DNA of 64,000 nucleotides from positions 1,054,001 to 1,118,000 of the forward strand of contig NZ_CP133264.1 in NCBI RefSeq assembly GCF_030915445.1. Reading direction: 5' to 3'. This stretch comes from Clostridium sp. OS1-26. GTDB lineage: Bacteria > Bacillota > Clostridia > Clostridiales > Clostridiaceae. Each line of letters opens with the position of its first letter. Positions within the stretch are counted from its first letter, which is position 1. The notes beneath the pieces were generated by a model. It had not been told where the DNA came from. It made no database searches and worked only from the letters and a program-made list of their open reading frames with translations. This document shows, one piece after another, positions 55,666 to 64,000 of this stretch. Made by a program: the position numbers and the translations under genes.

Positions 55666-56103
55666 TCATCCTATAACCCTAAAAGATGTATTACCAATTT
55701 TAATTTCATCACCAGAATTTAGATATTCTCTACCCTCAACTTTTAAACCATTCAACAATGTACCATTAGTACTTCTTAAATCTTCTATTATACAATCATT
55801 ATTCTTTATATATATTCTTGCATGATGCCCTGAAGCATACTGGTCGTCCAATACAAGTAAATTATCGTTTTTTCGTCCCACCGTTATCTCGCTCTGGATT
55901 GGAATAACCCCACCTCTTCTTAAATTTGCATTATTTCCAGGCTCTATTATCTCAAGTCCAAAGGATTTTCTGTTACCTGTTCTTGCTCTTCTTCCTCCAT
56001 TTTTTATATCTTTATACATTATTCTTAATGCAAAGAAAATTATAATATAAATTATTGCTATAATTATAATTTTAAAGACTAAACTTAATTTGCTCAGATC
56101 CAT
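55666..56103 (-). CDS. FHA-domain protein with membrane anchor
   Basis: 145 residues: an N-terminal helix (IIIIAIIYIIIFFALRIMY) and a C-terminal FHA domain with ITVGRKNDNLLVLDDQYASG, HHARI and LRSTNGTLLNG. FHA domains bind phosphothreonine, so it likely reads Ser/Thr kinase signals at the membrane. Its place ahead of a SEDS protein and class B PBP mirrors the fhaB-rodA-pbpA cluster of actinobacteria, suggesting control of wall synthesis. AAGGTGG precedes the ATG. A terminator hairpin separates it from the next gene. Confidence 0.92.
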   Translation of the reverse strand: MDLSKLSLVFKIIIIAIIYIIIFFALRIMYKDIKNGGRRARTGNRKSFGLEIIEPGNNANLRRGGVIPIQSEITVGRKNDNLLVLDDQYASGHHARIYIKNNDCIIEDLRSTNGTLLNGLKVEGREYLNSGDEIKIGNTSFRVIG

Positions 56104-56165
56104 ATAACCACCTTCTTGTAAATTTATTAAACAAAGTTTTCCTTACTACCCATTAACATATCAAA

Positions 56166-56197
56166 AGACTAGCATCAGTAAAGGGTTATGCTAGTCT
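56166..56197 (-). terminator. Terminator of uvrBA
   Basis: A 10-bp stem AGACTAGCAT / ATGCTAGTCT just after the uvrA stop, with TTTTG on the minus strand. Confidence 0.75.
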
Positions 56198-56205
56198 TAT
56201 ATAGA

Positions 56206-59028
56206 TTATAACATCTTTTTTAAATATTGTCCCGTATAAGAATGGCTATTTTCTGATATTTCCTCTGGAGTACCTGTGCATAAAATAGTTCCTCCCTTTT
56301 CCCCTCCTTCTGGCCCTAAATCAATAATATAATCAGCACATTTTATTACATCAAGATTATGCTCTATAACAACTACAGTGTTCCCTGTTTCAACAATTCT
56401 TTGAAGAATGCTTATAAGTCTATTTACATCATCTATATGAAGACCAGTAGTAGGCTCATCCAAAATATATAAAGTTTTTCCTGTACTTCTTTTAGATAAC
56501 TCATAGGCCAGCTTAATTCTTTGAGCCTCTCCACCAGATAGCTGAGTTGAAGGCTGCCCTAGTCTTATATATCCTAACCCTACATCCATAAGTGTTTGTA
56601 TCTTATTCTTTATTCTAGGTATATTTTCAAAGAACTCTAATGCTTCCTCAACTGTCATATTTAAAACATCATCTATAGTCTTACCTTTATATTTTACCTC
56701 AAGAGTCTCTCTATTATATCTTTTTCCTTTACAAACTTCGCAAGGAACATATACATCAGATAAAAACTGCATTTCTATCTTTATTATTCCATCTCCGCTA
56801 CAAGCCTCACATCTTCCACCTTTAACATTAAAACTGAATCTACCAGGCTTATAACCTCTCACCTTAGCTTCTGAAGTGTTTGCAAAAACTTCTCTTATAA
56901 TATCAAATACGCCAGTATAAGTAGCTGGATTGGATCTAGGTGTTCTTCCTATAGGACTTTGGTCTATGTTTATTATTTTATCTATATTCTCTACACCTAA
57001 GATATCTTTATGACTACCTGGATTATCCTTTGAATTATTAATTCTTTTATTCATTCCCTTAAATAGCACTTCATTTACAAGGGTACTTTTACCTGATCCG
57101 GATACACCAGTAACACAGGTCAGTATTCCTAAAGGGAAGTCAGCATTTACATTTTTAAGGTTATTTTCTTTGGCGCCCTTAACAGCTATATGCTTTCCAT
57201 TTCCTTTTCTTCTCTCTGAAGGCATCTCAATTTTTTTCTTACCACTTAAGTATTGTCCAGTTATTGACTCTTCATTTTTCATTATCTCATCAATAGTGCC
57301 TGCAGCTATGATTCTTCCGCCATGCTCCCCGGCTCCTGGTCCTATATCCACAATGAAATCTGCTTCTTTCATAGTATCTTCATCATGTTCAACTACAACT
57401 AATGTATTGCCTATATCTCTTAGATGTTTCAGTGTGGAAATAAGTCTATCATTATCTCTCTGATGCAATCCTATACTTGGCTCATCTAATATATATAATA
57501 CTCCAACTAAACTAGAACCTATCTGTGTTGCCAGTCTAATTCTTTGAGATTCCCCTCCTGACAGAGTTCCAGCCGTTCTTGATAATGTTAGGTAATCTAA
57601 TCCAACATCTATTAAAAACTTTAATCTGCTTTTTATTTCCTTTAATATTTGATCACTGATTATTGCTTCTTTTTCGGATAAAATAATCTCATCTAAGAAC
57701 TTTAACTCATCTCTTATAGACATTGTACAAAATTGAAAAATATTTTTGTCACCAACTGTAATAGCTAAAACTTCTGGTTTAAGTCTTGCTCCTTTACATT
57801 TTGGACATGGTTTATTACTCATATAATTTTCAACTTCGCTTTTAATATAATCTGAGTTTGTTTCTAAGTATCTTCTTTTCAAATTATTAACTACACCTTC
57901 AAAAGAGTGATTAAATTCCATTACTCCATTTTCTCTAGCATAGTTAACTTTGATTTTTTCTCCCTTCAAGCCGTATAATAATATCTCAACAACCTCAGGG
58001 TTTAATTTTTCTATAGGAGTATCTAGTTTAAATTTATATTCTTTAGAAAGAGCTTTTAGTATACTAAAAGTCCAGGAATCCTCTTTTAAACTTCCACTGC
58101 CCCAAGCTGCAACAGCACCATCAAGTATGCTCTTGCTTTTATCAGGTATTACTAAATCCGGGTCTATCTCCATAAGCGTACCAAGACCATCACAGCTGTC
58201 ACATTTTCCAAAAGGGGCATTAAAAGAAAACATTCTTGGTTCAATTTCACCTATACTGATGCCACAGTCTGGGCAGGAAAATTTCTCACTGAATAGTACA
58301 TCTTCTTTACCGATTACATTTACAATAACCAATCCTTCAGCAAGCTTTAAAGCAGTCTCAAGTGAATCTGCCAATCTACTTCTTATATCTGGTTTTACTA
58401 TTAATCTATCAACAACAACTTCAATAGTATGTTTTATGTTTTTTTCAAGCTTTATTTCCTCTTCTTCTAAATCAATAGTTTCCCCATCTATTCTTGCTCT
58501 TACAAATCCGTTCTTTCTTATATTTTCTAGTATTTTTACATGCTCACCTTTTCTTCCCTTTATAACAGGAGCAAGTATTTGAATTTTGGTTCTCTCAGGC
58601 ATAGATAATACCCTGTCTACCATTTGATCAACGGTTTGTTGAGTTATTTCTTTGCCACACTTTGGACAATGTGGAATTCCTATTCTTGCATATAATAGTC
58701 TTAGATAATCATATATCTCAGTAACAGTACCAACGGTAGAACGCGGATTTCTACTTGTAGTTTTCTGATCAATAGAAATTGCCGGTGATAATCCTTCTAT
58801 ATACTCAACGTCTGGCTTGTTCATTTGTCCCAAAAATTGCCTTGCATAAGCGGACAGAGATTCAACATAACGTCTCTGCCCTTCTGCATACAGAGTATCA
58901 AATGCCAAAGATGACTTTCCAGAACCAGAAAGTCCAGTAAATACAATTAATTTATCTCTTGGTATTTCTAAGTCAACATTTTTTAAGTTGTGGACTTTAG
59001 CACCCTTTATTACTATGCTATTTCTCAT
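56206..59028 (-). CDS. uvrA: Excinuclease ABC subunit A
   Basis: 940 residues, normal length. It is the damage-sensing ATPase of nucleotide excision repair. Two ABC ATPase halves: Walker [20 protein letters not shown] near 31 and [16 protein letters not shown] near 640, with ABC signatures [13 protein letters not shown] and [13 protein letters not shown]. Zinc modules are seen at CPDCG...CDSC near 255-280 and CEACSG...CEVC near 740. The AGGAGTG before the ATG is 13-14 bases away, longer than usual. It follows uvrB on the same strand after 49 bases. Confidence 0.97.
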   Translation of the reverse strand: MRNSIVIKGAKVHNLKNVDLEIPRDKLIVFTGLSGSGKSSLAFDTLYAEGQRRYVESLSAYARQFLGQMNKPDVEYIEGLSPAISIDQKTTSRNPRSTVGTVTEIYDYLRLLYARIGIPHCPKCGKEITQQTVDQMVDRVLSMPERTKIQILAPVIKGRKGEHVKILENIRKNGFVRARIDGETIDLEEEEIKLEKNIKHTIEVVVDRLIVKPDIRSRLADSLETALKLAEGLVIVNVIGKEDVLFSEKFSCPDCGISIGEIEPRMFSFNAPFGKCDSCDGLGTLMEIDPDLVIPDKSKSILDGAVAAWGSGSLKEDSWTFSILKALSKEYKFKLDTPIEKLNPEVVEILLYGLKGEKIKVNYARENGVMEFNHSFEGVVNNLKRRYLETNSDYIKSEVENYMSNKPCPKCKGARLKPEVLAITVGDKNIFQFCTMSIRDELKFLDEIILSEKEAIISDQILKEIKSRLKFLIDVGLDYLTLSRTAGTLSGGESQRIRLATQIGSSLVGVLYILDEPSIGLHQRDNDRLISTLKHLRDIGNTLVVVEHDEDTMKEADFIVDIGPGAGEHGGRIIAAGTIDEIMKNEESITGQYLSGKKKIEMPSERRKGNGKHIAVKGAKENNLKNVNADFPLGILTCVTGVSGSGKSTLVNEVLFKGMNKRINNSKDNPGSHKDILGVENIDKIINIDQSPIGRTPRSNPATYTGVFDIIREVFANTSEAKVRGYKPGRFSFNVKGGRCEACSGDGIIKIEMQFLSDVYVPCEVCKGKRYNRETLEVKYKGKTIDDVLNMTVEEALEFFENIPRIKNKIQTLMDVGLGYIRLGQPSTQLSGGEAQRIKLAYELSKRSTGKTLYILDEPTTGLHIDDVNRLISILQRIVETGNTVVVIEHNLDVIKCADYIIDLGPEGGEKGGTILCTGTPEEISENSHSYTGQYLKKML

Positions 59029-59077
59029 TAGCTTTATTTACACACTCCTTAATATTTTTTATAATTAGTAAACACTC

Positions 59078-61059
59078 TTAATTTTTCTTTTGCTTTTTAA
59101 GTTTAAATATAATATCACGTAGTTTTGCTGCCTGCTCAAATTGAAGATTTTTAGCTGCATCTTTCATATCTTTTTCGTACTTCTCTATAAGTTGATCTAT
59201 ACTTTCATTATTGGCTTGAATAGCCTCTTCTAAACTATCGTATTCCACTTTTTCTTCTGAAATAGTTGTTGCTTCTATAACTTCTCTAATGTCCTTAATA
59301 ATAGTTTTAGGTGTTATATTATGCTTTTCATTATATTCCATTTGTATCTTTCTTCTTCTATTTGTCTCCGAAATAGCTTTTCCCATAGAATCTGTTATTC
59401 TATCTGCATACATTACAACCTTACTATCTGCATTTCTTGCTGCTCTTCCTATAGTTTGTATAAGAGATCTTTCAGATCTTAAAAACCCTTCCTTATCTGC
59501 ATCAAGTATAGATACTAAAGCCACCTCTGGAATATCCAGCCCTTCTCTCAATAAATTTATACCAATTAATACGTCAAACTCACCTTTTCTTAAATCTCTT
59601 ATTATCTTCATTCTCTCTATTGTATCTATACCTGAATGAAGATATCTACTCTTAACATTCATTTCCTTGAAGTAATCTGTTAAGTCTTCTGCCATCTTTT
59701 TAGTAAGAGTGGTTACAAGCACTCTGTATCCTCTACTTATTGTCTCGTTTATGCTGGCATATAGATCATCTATTTGCCCCTTTATAGGTTTAACAATAAT
59801 CTCCGGATCCAACAATCCAGTTGGCCTTATTATTTGTTCAACCACATTTGTAGAATGATCTAGCTCGTATTGCGCTGGGGTAGCACTTACAAATAAAACC
59901 TGGTTCAACTTACCTTCAAACTCTTGAAATTGCAAAGGTCTATTATCGAATGCAGAGGGAAGCCTAAAGCCATATTCAACTAAAGATTCTTTTCTCGACT
60001 TATCTCCTGCATACATTGCCTTTACTTGAGGTAATGTGACATGACTTTCATCTATAAATAAAAGGTAGTCATCAGGAAAATAATCTATAAGCGTCTGAGG
60101 CGGAGTTCCTTTAGCTCTTCCATCTAGTATTCTTGAATAATTTTCAATACCGCTGCAGTATCCTACCTCTCTCATCATTTCTATGTCAAAATTAGTTCTT
60201 TGCTTTAGTCTTTGCGCTTCTAACAGCTTGTCTTGTGCCGTAAGTTCTTTTAAACGCTCTTCCAATTCTATTTCAATTTTGTTTATTGCTACTTCAAGTC
60301 TATCTCTTGAAGTAGCAAAGTGTGATGCCGGAGATATTAATATATGTTTTGTTGTTCCTATTATTTCACCGGTTAGAACGTCAAACTCTCTTATTTTTTC
60401 AATTTCATCTCCAAAAATTCTACTCTTACTCCCTTATTCGTTGATGAAGCTGGAAATATATCTAAAACATCTCCCTTGACCCTAAAAGTACCTCTTACAA
60501 AGTTTATTTCATTTCTTTCGTATTGTATTTCAACTAGTTTCTTTAGAACTTCATCCCTATCTTTAGTCATTCCTTGTCTCAGTGATAATGTAAGGTTTTT
60601 ATACTCCTCAGGATTACCTAGTCCATATATACATGATACGGAAGCCACAACAATCACATCTCTTCTCTCTAGTAATGCTGATGTAGCCGAGTGTCTCAAT
60701 CTATCTATTTCATCATTTATAGAAGCATCCTTCTCAATGTATGTGTCTGTTTGTGCTACATACGCCTCTGGTTGATAATAGTCATAATATGAAACAAAAT
60801 ATTCAACACAGTTTTCCGGGAAAAACTCCCTAAATTCTGAGCAAAGCTGAGCTGCTAAGGTTTTATTATGGGCCAGAACTAATGTGGGTTTTTGAACCTT
60901 CTCAATTATATTTGCCATAGTAAAAGTTTTCCCTGATCCTGTTACTCCGAGAAGTGTTTGAAACTTTTCTCCATCTAATATCTTATTAGATAAATTGTTT
61001 ATTGCACTAGGCTGATCCCCTGTAGGTTTAAATTTAGAATGTATCTTAAAAACACTCAT
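59078..61059 (-). CDS. uvrB: Excinuclease ABC subunit B, frameshifted
   Basis: 660 residues when joined, the normal length. Helicase-like repair protein loaded by UvrA. Walker [18 protein letters not shown] is near residue 40, the beta-hairpin [19 protein letters not shown] near 95, the helicase motif [17 protein letters not shown] is present (here as [10 protein letters not shown]), and the C-terminal UVR motif [16 protein letters not shown] binds UvrC. The frame breaks at GVRVEF: one more T in the T5 run near 60415 gives [13 protein letters not shown] and continues. Because UvrB is broadly conserved and the rest is intact, an assembly error is likely. It lies 3 bases after the MinJ-like gene. 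Confidence 0.94.
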
Positions 61060-61062
61060 TCT

Positions 61063-62361
61063 TTATTCATCCTCATCCTTATCTTTGTTTTTTATTTTAT
61101 CTAGTATTTCACCAAATCTAGTCTCATCAAGCTTTACAACCATACTGTCCTTTGGAACTCCTCTAGGTACAAACACTATCCCTAGTCTTTTATTGTCATT
61201 TAATTTGTTATAACTTACCTGTTCAAACTTTCCTGTAACCTTCTTCACTTTAAACCATATAAAGTTTGAGCATTCTCTTATAGCTTCAGCTATTTTTTCC
61301 TCATTTTCAATTTTTTTATTATTAACTTCAACTAATAGATCTCCACATTTAATTCCCATTTCATTAGCCGGAGAGTTTGGCGCAACTGCTAATACCATTA
61401 TTCCATCTTCTCCGCTGATAAATTTAGGATCTCCTTTAACTTCTACATATCTTTGGAATGCTATAATAGCTTCGTGTGCTGCTGGAGCAAATATTACTAC
61501 TAAAAATTTAAGTGGTAAATTTAAAACTGCAGCTTGGGCTAACCCAAATAAAGCAATACTATATACTATCATTAGAGAACCTGACATTAGCGTCTTCGAC
61601 CCTTTATCCTTAGTAAAAGTTATACTATTGTATCCTACCATACCATAAAAGGGAATAAGCGCTACTACTGCATCCTTTAAAATCTCAGCTGGTATGGAGC
61701 TTTTTACCAACGGCCACCAAGTGGGAAGTGGTACTTGCCAGGTTGTACTCATGGCAGTGTTATTATGAAGCATAAAAAATATTGCTATGGGTAATGCCCA
61801 ATATCTTTGAAAAGCAAAACCACCTATTATCTTTTCGTCCCTGCTGGTAAAAACCGGTATAGCTCCTGTTCTTCCATCTATAATTATAAGTATTCCTTCT
61901 ACAAAGTGAAGAACCGCAATTAGAGTCATAAGTGATACTACATCTATTTTTAAAAAATCCAAATTAGGCATATTAAATGTGCTTGAAACTAAACTTAACA
62001 TTAAGCTAGTAAAAGCAAGAGCTGCACCTGAATAAGCAAAACAAATAAATCTTGGATTAAAAAACATAAATATTATAGACATTAAGAATATTAAATCCAC
62101 TGATGAGCTTTCATCAAACACTATTCCTAAATAAGACATTATAACGCTAGCAAGAGTCCCTGCAAATATTCCAATAACTATTTGAGATATAGTAAGCTCG
62201 AAGGGAGTATTTACTCTTTCCCCAATTATCATCCTCTGCATTATAGTGGTTTTTTTATTTTTTCTGTAGAGAATAAAAAATAAAATAATCAAAAAAGTAA
62301 CTAGATATGGTTCCGTCAACGCATAAGCTACAGCTCTTAAAGTAGACATCAAAATATTCAT
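61063..62361 (-). CDS. Multi-pass membrane PDZ protein (MinJ-like)
   Basis: 432 residues with roughly eight to ten membrane segments (about 15-300) followed by a cytosolic or external PDZ domain (about 315-385; GIMVLAVAPNSPANEMGIKCGDLL with VNNKKIENEEKI) and a charged tail (KNKDKDEDE). The layout, and the position between the carboxyl-terminal protease and uvrB, match B. subtilis MinJ, which links MinCD to DivIVA. Sequence similarity to MinJ was judged only from architecture and synteny. AGAGGGGA precedes the ATG. Confidence 0.8.
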   Translation of the reverse strand: MNILMSTLRAVAYALTEPYLVTFLIILFFILYRKNKKTTIMQRMIIGERVNTPFELTISQIVIGIFAGTLASVIMSYLGIVFDESSSVDLIFLMSIIFMFFNPRFICFAYSGAALAFTSLMLSLVSSTFNMPNLDFLKIDVVSLMTLIAVLHFVEGILIIIDGRTGAIPVFTSRDEKIIGGFAFQRYWALPIAIFFMLHNNTAMSTTWQVPLPTWWPLVKSSIPAEILKDAVVALIPFYGMVGYNSITFTKDKGSKTLMSGSLMIVYSIALFGLAQAAVLNLPLKFLVVIFAPAAHEAIIAFQRYVEVKGDPKFISGEDGIMVLAVAPNSPANEMGIKCGDLLVEVNNKKIENEEKIAEAIRECSNFIWFKVKKVTGKFEQVSYNKLNDNKRLGIVFVPRGVPKDSMVVKLDETRFGEILDKIKNKDKDEDE

Positions 62362-62506
62362 TCAAAAAATTTCCCCTCTCCGTAAAGTGAAACTTGCGCC
62401 AAATAAAGATTTATCTTATCTGACGCGCAAGCAATGAAGTTAGACAGAATTATTCTGTCTAACTTTAAAATTGAAATATTATATAAAAACGTAAACCAAA
62501 TATAAC
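62362..62506 (-). repeat. Intergenic hairpins between the S41 protease and the MinJ-like gene
   Basis: Two hairpins are seen: CTTGCGC...GCGCAAG (about 62393-62431), opened by GTGAAACT as in the repeats at 13684 and 43537, and a perfect 13-bp stem AAGTTAGACAGAA / TTCTGTCTAACTT at 62437-62465. The second may act as a weak terminator. Confidence 0.5.
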
Positions 62507-63678
62507 CTATTTAATTTTGCCTTTTGCTATCTCAAGTGCCTTTGCAAATTGAGGATCCTGGCTTCTGTCATACGGTTTTTGTCTAAGTTCATCTGGATAT
62601 TTCACCTCTATATCAGGTTTTATCCCTGTGTGATGTATATTTTCACCATTGGGTGTGTAATATTTTGAAACAGTAACTTTAAGAGCTGTTCCTTCACCAG
62701 TATCTAGAATAGTTTGAACTACTCCTTTACCAAAAGTTTTTTCTCCTACTAAAGTTCCAATTTTATAATCTCTTACAGCACCTGAAAATATTTCCGAAGC
62801 ACTTGCTGTGCCTCCATTAGTAAGTATAGTTACAGGTAAGCCTTCAGCCACTCCACCTTTAGATTTATATTCCTTTTTATTTTTATATTTATCTATGGTA
62901 GAAACTATAACCTTATCCTTAGGAACGAAATTAGAGACCATATCCACACATTCATCAAGTAGCCCACCTGGATTACCTCTTAAATCTATTATTAGTGATT
63001 TCATCCCCTTCGATTGAAGGTCTTGTAATTTATTTGTAAAGTTCTTTGCTGTATTTTCATCAAACATTGTAACCTGCATATATCCTATGTTGCTATCTAT
63101 CATTTCGCCTTTTACTGTAGCTAAATTTATCTTCGCCCTTTTAAGCTTTACATCAAAGGTTCCCTTAGACTCCCTATATAATGTCAATGTAACCTCTGTT
63201 CCATCTTGACCTTTCATTAAAGTTACTGCTTTATCCAGCTCTTTACCAGTTACATCTGTTCCATTTACTTTTTCAATTATATCTTTTGGAAGTATTCCCC
63301 CTTTTTTGCTGGAGAATCTTCAAAAACATCAGCTACAACTATATTGTCATCCTTAGCCTGAACTTGAAGGCCAACACCACTGTAGTTTCCTTCTGTCTGA
63401 ACGTTAAATTCATCATATTCCTTCTTGTTCATAAATACAGTATAGGGATCTTTTAAAGCAGATGTCATTCCTTTAATAGCTCCTTCTACTAAATCTGCAT
63501 CATTAATATTTCCATCATAATATTTATACAAGTCGTTTCTTACTTCAAACAATTTTCCAAACTTTCCTGATTGATTTGATATGTAAGCTTTAGTACCAAA
63601 CAATGTAATCGTATTAGTAATAAGTAGTGCTGCCACTGTACCTGAAATCCACTTTTTTTTACTATTCAAATTTTCCAC
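62507..63678 (-). CDS. S41 carboxyl-terminal processing protease (CtpA/B-like), frameshifted
   Basis: 390 residues when joined. It has an N-terminal signal anchor (WISGTVAALLITNTITLFG), a PDZ domain (about 95-175) and an S41 serine protease core with MKSLIIDLRGNPGGLLDE, the catalytic serine in NGGTASASEIFSGAV and lysine in GEKTFGKGVVQT. It acts outside the membrane; in Bacillus CtpB cleaves a sporulation signalling protein. The frame breaks at the G5 run near 63300; one more G gives KKGGILPKDIIEKVNG. Neighbours ftsX upstream and the MinJ-like gene downstream match the ftsEX-ctpB-minJ arrangement. Confidence 0.92.
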
Positions 63679-63785
63679 CTCTTTGCTTTAAACCTTATAC
63701 TCTATAGTATTTATATAAACCTTAAATAATTATAACATTAAAAAAAATAAATTTGTAAATTTATTTGTAAAATTTTAATAAAATG

Positions 63786-63810
63786 AGCATGCAGCTAAAT
63801 GCTGCATGCT
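63786..63810 (-). terminator. Hairpin after ftsX
   Basis: AGCATGCAGC / GCTGCATGCT, 10-bp perfect stem with a 5-base loop. On the minus strand CATTTTATT follows; on the plus strand TTTTT. Confidence 0.65.
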
Positions 63811-63822
63811 TTTTAAATGAGA

Positions 63823-64000
63823 CTAAACTGCTAAGAATTTTCTTATTGACATAATACTTCCTAAGGAACCTATTACTATGCCTGATACTAAAAACAATCC
63901 TAAAATAGTAGTTAAAACATACTGCGGAGAAACTAATTGAATCATCATTAGCCCTGTTGATGCTTTAACATATGCCATTTTATAAGCATAATATAAAGCT
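63823..64000 (-). CDS. ftsX: FtsX, C-terminal part (cut by window edge)
   Basis: The last 58 codons of a gene that enters from the right edge on the minus strand, ending LTTILGLFLVSGIVIGSLGS then MSIRKFLAV. The hydrophobic helix followed by GSxxSIRKFL is the typical end of FtsX, the permease-like partner of FtsE that activates wall hydrolases at division. Its position upstream of the S41 protease supports this. The rest of the gene, and any ftsE, are outside the window. Confidence 0.85.
   Translation of the reverse strand, partial: ALYYAYKMAYVKASTGLMMIQLVSPQYVLTTILGLFLVSGIVIGSLGSIMSIRKFLAV

Noticed and set aside
1..64000. tRNA, rRNA, CRISPR array or replication origin
   Set aside because: I saw no cloverleaf, rRNA segment, regularly spaced identical repeats with unique spacers, or DnaA-box cluster. 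The repeats found are palindromic and dispersed.

Overview
The window reads as chromosome of a low-GC, Gram-positive, strictly anaerobic spore-former of the Clostridium type. Signs of this are the strongly AT-rich sequence, AGGAGG-type ribosome sites, two T-box leaders and a lysine riboswitch, a desulfoferrodoxin, HydE for [FeFe]-hydrogenase, an archaeal/eukaryotic-type ProS, and the order rapZ-yvcK-whiA near murB, uvrC and dnaE-pfkA-pyk. Most genes lie on the minus strand. Species was not determined.

Layout. 1-14.2 kb: the tail of a HAD phosphatase, T-box-controlled trpS, desulfoferrodoxin, a 2,879-residue cyclic beta-glucan synthase-like protein, and lysC-lysA behind a lysine riboswitch. 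14.5-17.4 kb: two small membrane proteins, a DUF2922 remnant, a 318-nt foldback sequence and an M18 aminopeptidase. 17.5-24.4 kb: a two-P-loop ATPase gene (PRK06851-like) is cut in two by a 5,759-bp element. 24.4-33 kb: hydE, helD, ftsH, an M20 amidohydrolase and T-box-controlled proS. 33-43.5 kb: DUF4397, rlmD, DUF1540, a possible small RNA, and dnaE, pfkA, pyk. 43.6-52.6 kb: a CBS regulator, whiA, yvcK, rapZ, murB, a PHP phosphatase, uvrC and a YdjM-like protein. 52.8-64 kb: an FHA/RodA/PBP wall module, then ftsX, a carboxyl-terminal protease, a MinJ-like PDZ protein, uvrB and uvrA.

The most interesting feature is the element inside the ATPase gene. It is bounded by a 9-bp direct repeat (CTCATGTAG). 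Joining the flanks at that repeat restores one continuous 367-codon reading frame through a DGTAPHVVDP motif. The element encodes a large serine recombinase at its left edge, a 42-residue protein just upstream of it (a candidate directionality factor), a glutamate/dicarboxylate symporter, and a divergent GlnK/GlnL-like sensor-regulator pair. It resembles the excisable intervening elements of sporulation genes (sigK skin, SP-beta in spsM), but is very small, carries a nutrient-sensing and uptake cargo, and sits in an unusual host gene.

Two other window-wide patterns stand out. First, eight genes (glnK, the M20 hydrolase, helD, yvcK, rapZ, the PBP, uvrB and the S41 protease) are each broken by a single-base indel; seven are one base short in a homopolymer of 5-6. 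Because several are conserved core genes, these are more likely assembly errors than true pseudogenes. Second, intergenic regions hold families of hairpin-forming repeats. Copies of one family lie between the regulatory terminator and the start codon of both trpS and lysC.
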